From: JALSRD01 sp964476595
GTDB lineage: Bacteria > Desulfobacterota > Desulfobacteria > Desulfobacterales > JALSRD01
Reading direction: 5' to 3'
Length of the DNA stretch: 15,863 bases
Assembly (NCBI GenBank): GCA_964476595.1
Contig: CAYZCL010000077.1
Location: 1-15,863, forward strand
Positions 13,373 to 15,863 of this stretch are shown piece by piece. Both the position numbers and the translations under genes were made by a program. Positions within the stretch are counted from its first letter, which is position 1. Each line of letters begins with the position of its first letter. The notes under the pieces are model-generated. The model made no database searches. It was not told where the DNA came from and saw nothing but the letters and a program-made list of their open reading frames with translations.

Positions 13373-13401
13373 TTGTTTTTTCGGGGTCGGTCTGTTATAT
13401 T
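13373..13401 (+). promoter_or_regulatory. Promoter for rpsA
   Basis: TTGTTT (13373-13378), 17 bases, then TATATT (13396-13401) preceded by TGT, giving an extended -10. Transcription would start near 13408, about 58 bases before the rpsA ATG. The region is markedly AT-rich compared with its surroundings, as expected for a strong ribosomal-protein promoter. Confidence 0.65.
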
Positions 13402-13465
13402 TTTAGTTTATGCTGCACAATGAAGGGTGCCGCAAATAAAAACTGGCTAAGGGGGTATTGGTTTA

Positions 13466-15373
13466 ATGGAAAATCAGGTTGAGAACGGTTCATCGGAACA
13501 GACCGGCAAAGTGAACGAAACGGCGCCGGAAGAACAGATCCCGGAAAGTTCGGGGCCGGCGGAAGACGCCGCGGCACCGGCCGAGGAGACGGGAACCCCG
13601 GCGGATGCGCCGCAGGAGGCGCCCGCGCCCGAGACGGACGCGGGGGAAGAAGCCGGACAGACCCCGGAAGACGGCGACGCCTTCGACGAGGAAGAAGGCG
13701 GCATGGACAGCCTCATGAAGATGTATGAGGAGAGTTTCAAGCAGTTCGCCGAGGGAGAGGTTGTCACCGGGGAGATCATTTCGGTGGACAAGGACCACGT
13801 ACTGGTCGACATCGGCTACAAGTCCGAGGGACAGATCGGCATTCACGAGTTCCTCGACGAGGACGGCAACGTCACCGCCAAGGTCGGCGACCGGGTCGAG
13901 GTCATGGTGGAGTGGCTGGACGACGAGAACGAGATCCTCGTGCTGTCCAAGGAGAAGGCCGCCCAGGTCAAGGTCTGGGAGGAGATCAAGCGGGTCTACA
14001 ACAGCGACGGGACCATCGAGGGCACCATCACCAACCGCGTCAAAGGCGGATTCTCGGTGGACGTCGGCGTGCAGGCCTTCCTGCCCGGGTCCCAGGCGGA
14101 CCTGCGCCCCGTGCGCAACCTGGACGACATGGTGGGAAAGACCTTCGATTTCCGCATCCTCAAGTTCAACCGCAAACGCAGCAACATCGTGCTGTCGCGG
14201 CGGGTCATTCTGGAAGAGGAGCGTGAAGCCAAGCGCGCCGCCACGCTGGCCAGCATCTACGAGGGCAAGGTGGTCGACGGCGTGGTCAAGAACATCACCG
14301 AGTACGGCGTGTTCGTGGACCTGGGCGGCGTCGACGGCCTGTTGCACATCACCGATATCTCCTGGGGGCGGGTCAAGCACCCCTCGGAAATCTTCTCCGT
14401 GGGCGACGAGATCACGGTCAAGATTCTCAACCTGGACCTGGAAAAAGAGCGCGTATCGCTGGGCATGAAGCAGCTGACCCCGGATCCGTGGTCCACGGCC
14501 GCCGAAAAGTACCCCGTGGGTTCGCGGGTGACCGGCAAGGTGGTCAGCCTGACGGACTACGGCGCTTTCGTGGAGTTGGAAGAGGGCATCGAGGGCCTCA
14601 TCCACGTCTCCGAGATGTCCTGGACACGCAAGATCCGCCACCCTTCCAAGGTGGTGTCGGTGGGCGAGATGGTGGAGGCCGTAGTGCTGGACATCAAGCC
14701 CGAGAGCCGGCGCATCTCGCTGGGCATGAAGCAGGTCGAGCCCAACCCGTGGGATGTCATCGGCGAGAAGTACCCGGTGGGCACCACCATTGAGGGAAAG
14801 ATCAAGAACATCACCGACTTCGGGCTCTTCATCGGCATCGACGAGGGCATCGACGGTCTGGTGCACATCTCCGACATCTCCTGGACCAAGCGCATCAAGC
14901 ACCCCTCCGAACTCTACAAGAAGGGCGACGTGGTGCAGGCCGTGGTGCTGGACATCGAGAAAGAGAGCGAGCGCTTTTCGCTGGGCATCAAGCAGCTGGA
15001 GGCCGACCCGTGGAAGACCGTTGGTGAGCGCTACGAGGTGGGCAGCGAGATCACCGGCACGGTCACCAACGTCACCGACTTCGGCGTCTTCGTGGAACTG
15101 GAAAAGGGCATCGAGGGCCTGGTGCACGTCTCGGAGATCAGCAAGGAAAAGATCAAGACGCCGGTGGGCATGTACAACGTCGGCGATGTGTTGACCGCCA
15201 AAGTCATGAACATCAACAGTGAGGAGCGGCGCATCGGCCTGTCCATCAAGCGCCTGGAGATGGAGGACGACCAGAGCCTGCTCAGCGAGTACGTCAACAA
15301 CATGCGGCCGGCCACGTCGACCTTCGGGGAGATTCTGCGGGAGAACCTCCAGGACAAACTCGGCGAGGAGTAG
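13466..15373 (+). CDS. rpsA: 30S ribosomal protein S1 with acidic N-terminal extension
   Basis: This 635-residue protein (E. coli S1 is 557) binds mRNA on the small ribosomal subunit and helps load and unfold it. Six S1 OB-fold repeats can be counted, at about 96-162, 181-246, 266-336, 350-424, 437-511 and 524-598. The last four share the DFG.F/DYG.FVEL...GLVH.SEISW pattern and the first two are divergent, as in E. coli. Residues 1-81 are a low-complexity Glu/Asp/Ala/Pro segment with 25 acidic residues and one lysine (K15), not part of any S1 repeat. The ribosome site AAGGGGGT (13449-13456) sits nine bases before the ATG. It has its own promoter after cmk and a strong terminator behind it. 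Confidence 0.96.
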   Translation: MENQVENGSSEQTGKVNETAPEEQIPESSGPAEDAAAPAEETGTPADAPQEAPAPETDAGEEAGQTPEDGDAFDEEEGGMDSLMKMYEESFKQFAEGEVVTGEIISVDKDHVLVDIGYKSEGQIGIHEFLDEDGNVTAKVGDRVEVMVEWLDDENEILVLSKEKAAQVKVWEEIKRVYNSDGTIEGTITNRVKGGFSVDVGVQAFLPGSQADLRPVRNLDDMVGKTFDFRILKFNRKRSNIVLSRRVILEEEREAKRAATLASIYEGKVVDGVVKNITEYGVFVDLGGVDGLLHITDISWGRVKHPSEIFSVGDEITVKILNLDLEKERVSLGMKQLTPDPWSTAAEKYPVGSRVTGKVVSLTDYGAFVELEEGIEGLIHVSEMSWTRKIRHPSKVVSVGEMVEAVVLDIKPESRRISLGMKQVEPNPWDVIGEKYPVGTTIEGKIKNITDFGLFIGIDEGIDGLVHISDISWTKRIKHPSELYKKGDVVQAVVLDIEKESERFSLGIKQLEADPWKTVGERYEVGSEITGTVTNVTDFGVFVELEKGIEGLVHVSEISKEKIKTPVGMYNVGDVLTAKVMNINSEERRIGLSIKRLEMEDDQSLLSEYVNNMRPATSTFGEILRENLQDKLGEE

Positions 15374-15405
15374 ACGCGTCCGCATTCAACGCCTGAGGCG
15401 ATACG

Positions 15406-15450
15406 GGGGCCGGTGAAGAGCGTAGCTTTTCGCCGGCCCCTCCTTTTTTT
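15406..15450 (+). terminator. Intrinsic terminator after rpsA
   Basis: GGGGCCGG (15406-15413) pairs with CCGGCCCC (15433-15440). The stem continues inward through mainly A-T and G-C pairs to about 16 base pairs with two or three wobbles and a tiny loop, then TCC and seven T (15444-15450). It ends the rpsA transcript; sppA therefore needs its own start signal, for which I see no convincing promoter in 15451-15531. Confidence 0.9.
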
Positions 15451-15531
15451 CACTCCGGCGGCCATTGCACCGACCGCCGGACCGCGGGCAATGCCCGTTT
15501 CATCGGGCCGTCGATTCATGAAGGAGGGACC

Positions 15532-15863
15532 ATGTTTTCACGCAGGCATCCACTGCTGTTTTTCATGCTGGTGTTCACCAGCCTGGTCTGCGCGACCGTG
15601 GTGATCATCGGCCTGCTCATTTTCGCGGGTTCACGACGCACGGAACTCAAGTTCGGCCAAAAGATCGGGGTCGTGGAGGTCTCCGGGGCCATCACCGACG
15701 CCCGCGAGACGCTGGACATCCTCAAGCGTTTCCGGGAGGACGACACCATCCGGGCCGTGGTGGTGCGCGTGGATTCGCCGGGCGGTGCGGTGGGACCCTC
15801 CCAGGAGATCTACCGCGAAATCCGCAAAACCGCCAAAGTCAAGAAGGTGGTGGCTTCTCTGGG
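15532..15863 (+). CDS. sppA: Signal peptide peptidase SppA-type S49 protease (partial, N-terminus only)
   Basis: The first 110 residues are visible. A basic start (RRH) and one membrane helix (about 8-32, LLFFMLVFTSLVCATVVIIGLLIF) are followed by IGVVEVSGAITDA (45-57) and VVVRVDSPGGAVGPSQEIYREI (76-97), both characteristic of S49 proteases of the short SppA type. Such enzymes degrade cleaved signal peptides in the membrane. The catalytic Ser and Lys lie beyond the window edge, so activity cannot be judged. The ribosome site AAGGAGGGA (15521-15529) is close to the ATG at 15532-15534. The hydrophobic helix acts as an uncleaved anchor. It follows the rpsA terminator and is probably transcribed separately. 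Confidence 0.9.
   Translation, partial: MFSRRHPLLFFMLVFTSLVCATVVIIGLLIFAGSRRTELKFGQKIGVVEVSGAITDARETLDILKRFREDDTIRAVVVRVDSPGGAVGPSQEIYREIRKTAKVKKVVASL

Noticed and set aside
13355..13386. Hairpin CCCCG..AAAAA / TTTTTT-CGGGG as a terminator between cmk and rpsA
   Set aside because: The T run lies inside the stem rather than after it, and the right arm overlaps the rpsA -35, so it is unlikely to stop transcription.
13490..15385. 631-codon minus-strand open reading opposite rpsA
   Set aside because: Its repeated HVDVGDV-type composition mirrors the six S1 repeats on the other strand; no start signal.

Overview
The window is GC-rich and densely coded, without rRNA, tRNA, CRISPR array or insertion sequence that I can see. 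Gene content points to an anaerobic delta-type proteobacterium (Desulfobacterota, perhaps a Desulfosarcina-like sulfate reducer). The evidence is a four-subunit VorB-type 2-oxoacid:ferredoxin oxidoreductase, a plant-type DapB, a proteobacterial PlsB, and the hisC-cmk-rpsA-sppA order. The taxonomic placement is inference; the gene families are read from motifs.

Left part (1-4847, minus strand): plsB (glycerol-3-phosphate acyltransferase) is followed by a MurU-AmgK-like nucleotidyltransferase/sugar-kinase fusion. That fusion overlaps dapB (dihydrodipicolinate reductase, cut by the window edge) by a GTGA start/stop. All three feed envelope synthesis. A 490-base gap (4848-5337) separates them from a small plus-strand gene for a two-helix membrane protein with a coiled-coil tail. 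That gene ends at a perfect 26-base palindromic terminator shared with the convergent RNase HI gene.

Middle (5763-7684, minus strand): a namZ homologue (DUF1343/GH171 exo-N-acetylmuramidase), with a candidate promoter, is followed by an RNase HI with an extra N-terminal domain. NamZ plus the MurU-AmgK fusion would form a route from peptidoglycan fragments through free MurNAc and MurNAc-1-phosphate to UDP-MurNAc. This is the most interesting system in the window.

Right part (7943-15863, plus strand): a perfect TTGACA -35 element is followed within about 60 bases by an intrinsic terminator, and then by a P-loop ATPase, a 2x[4Fe-4S] ferredoxin, and the alpha, beta and gamma subunits of a 2-oxoacid:ferredoxin oxidoreductase. 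Close behind come hisC and cmk (GTGA overlap). rpsA follows with its own good promoter, an acidic N-terminal extension and a strong terminator. The window ends inside an sppA-type signal peptide peptidase gene.
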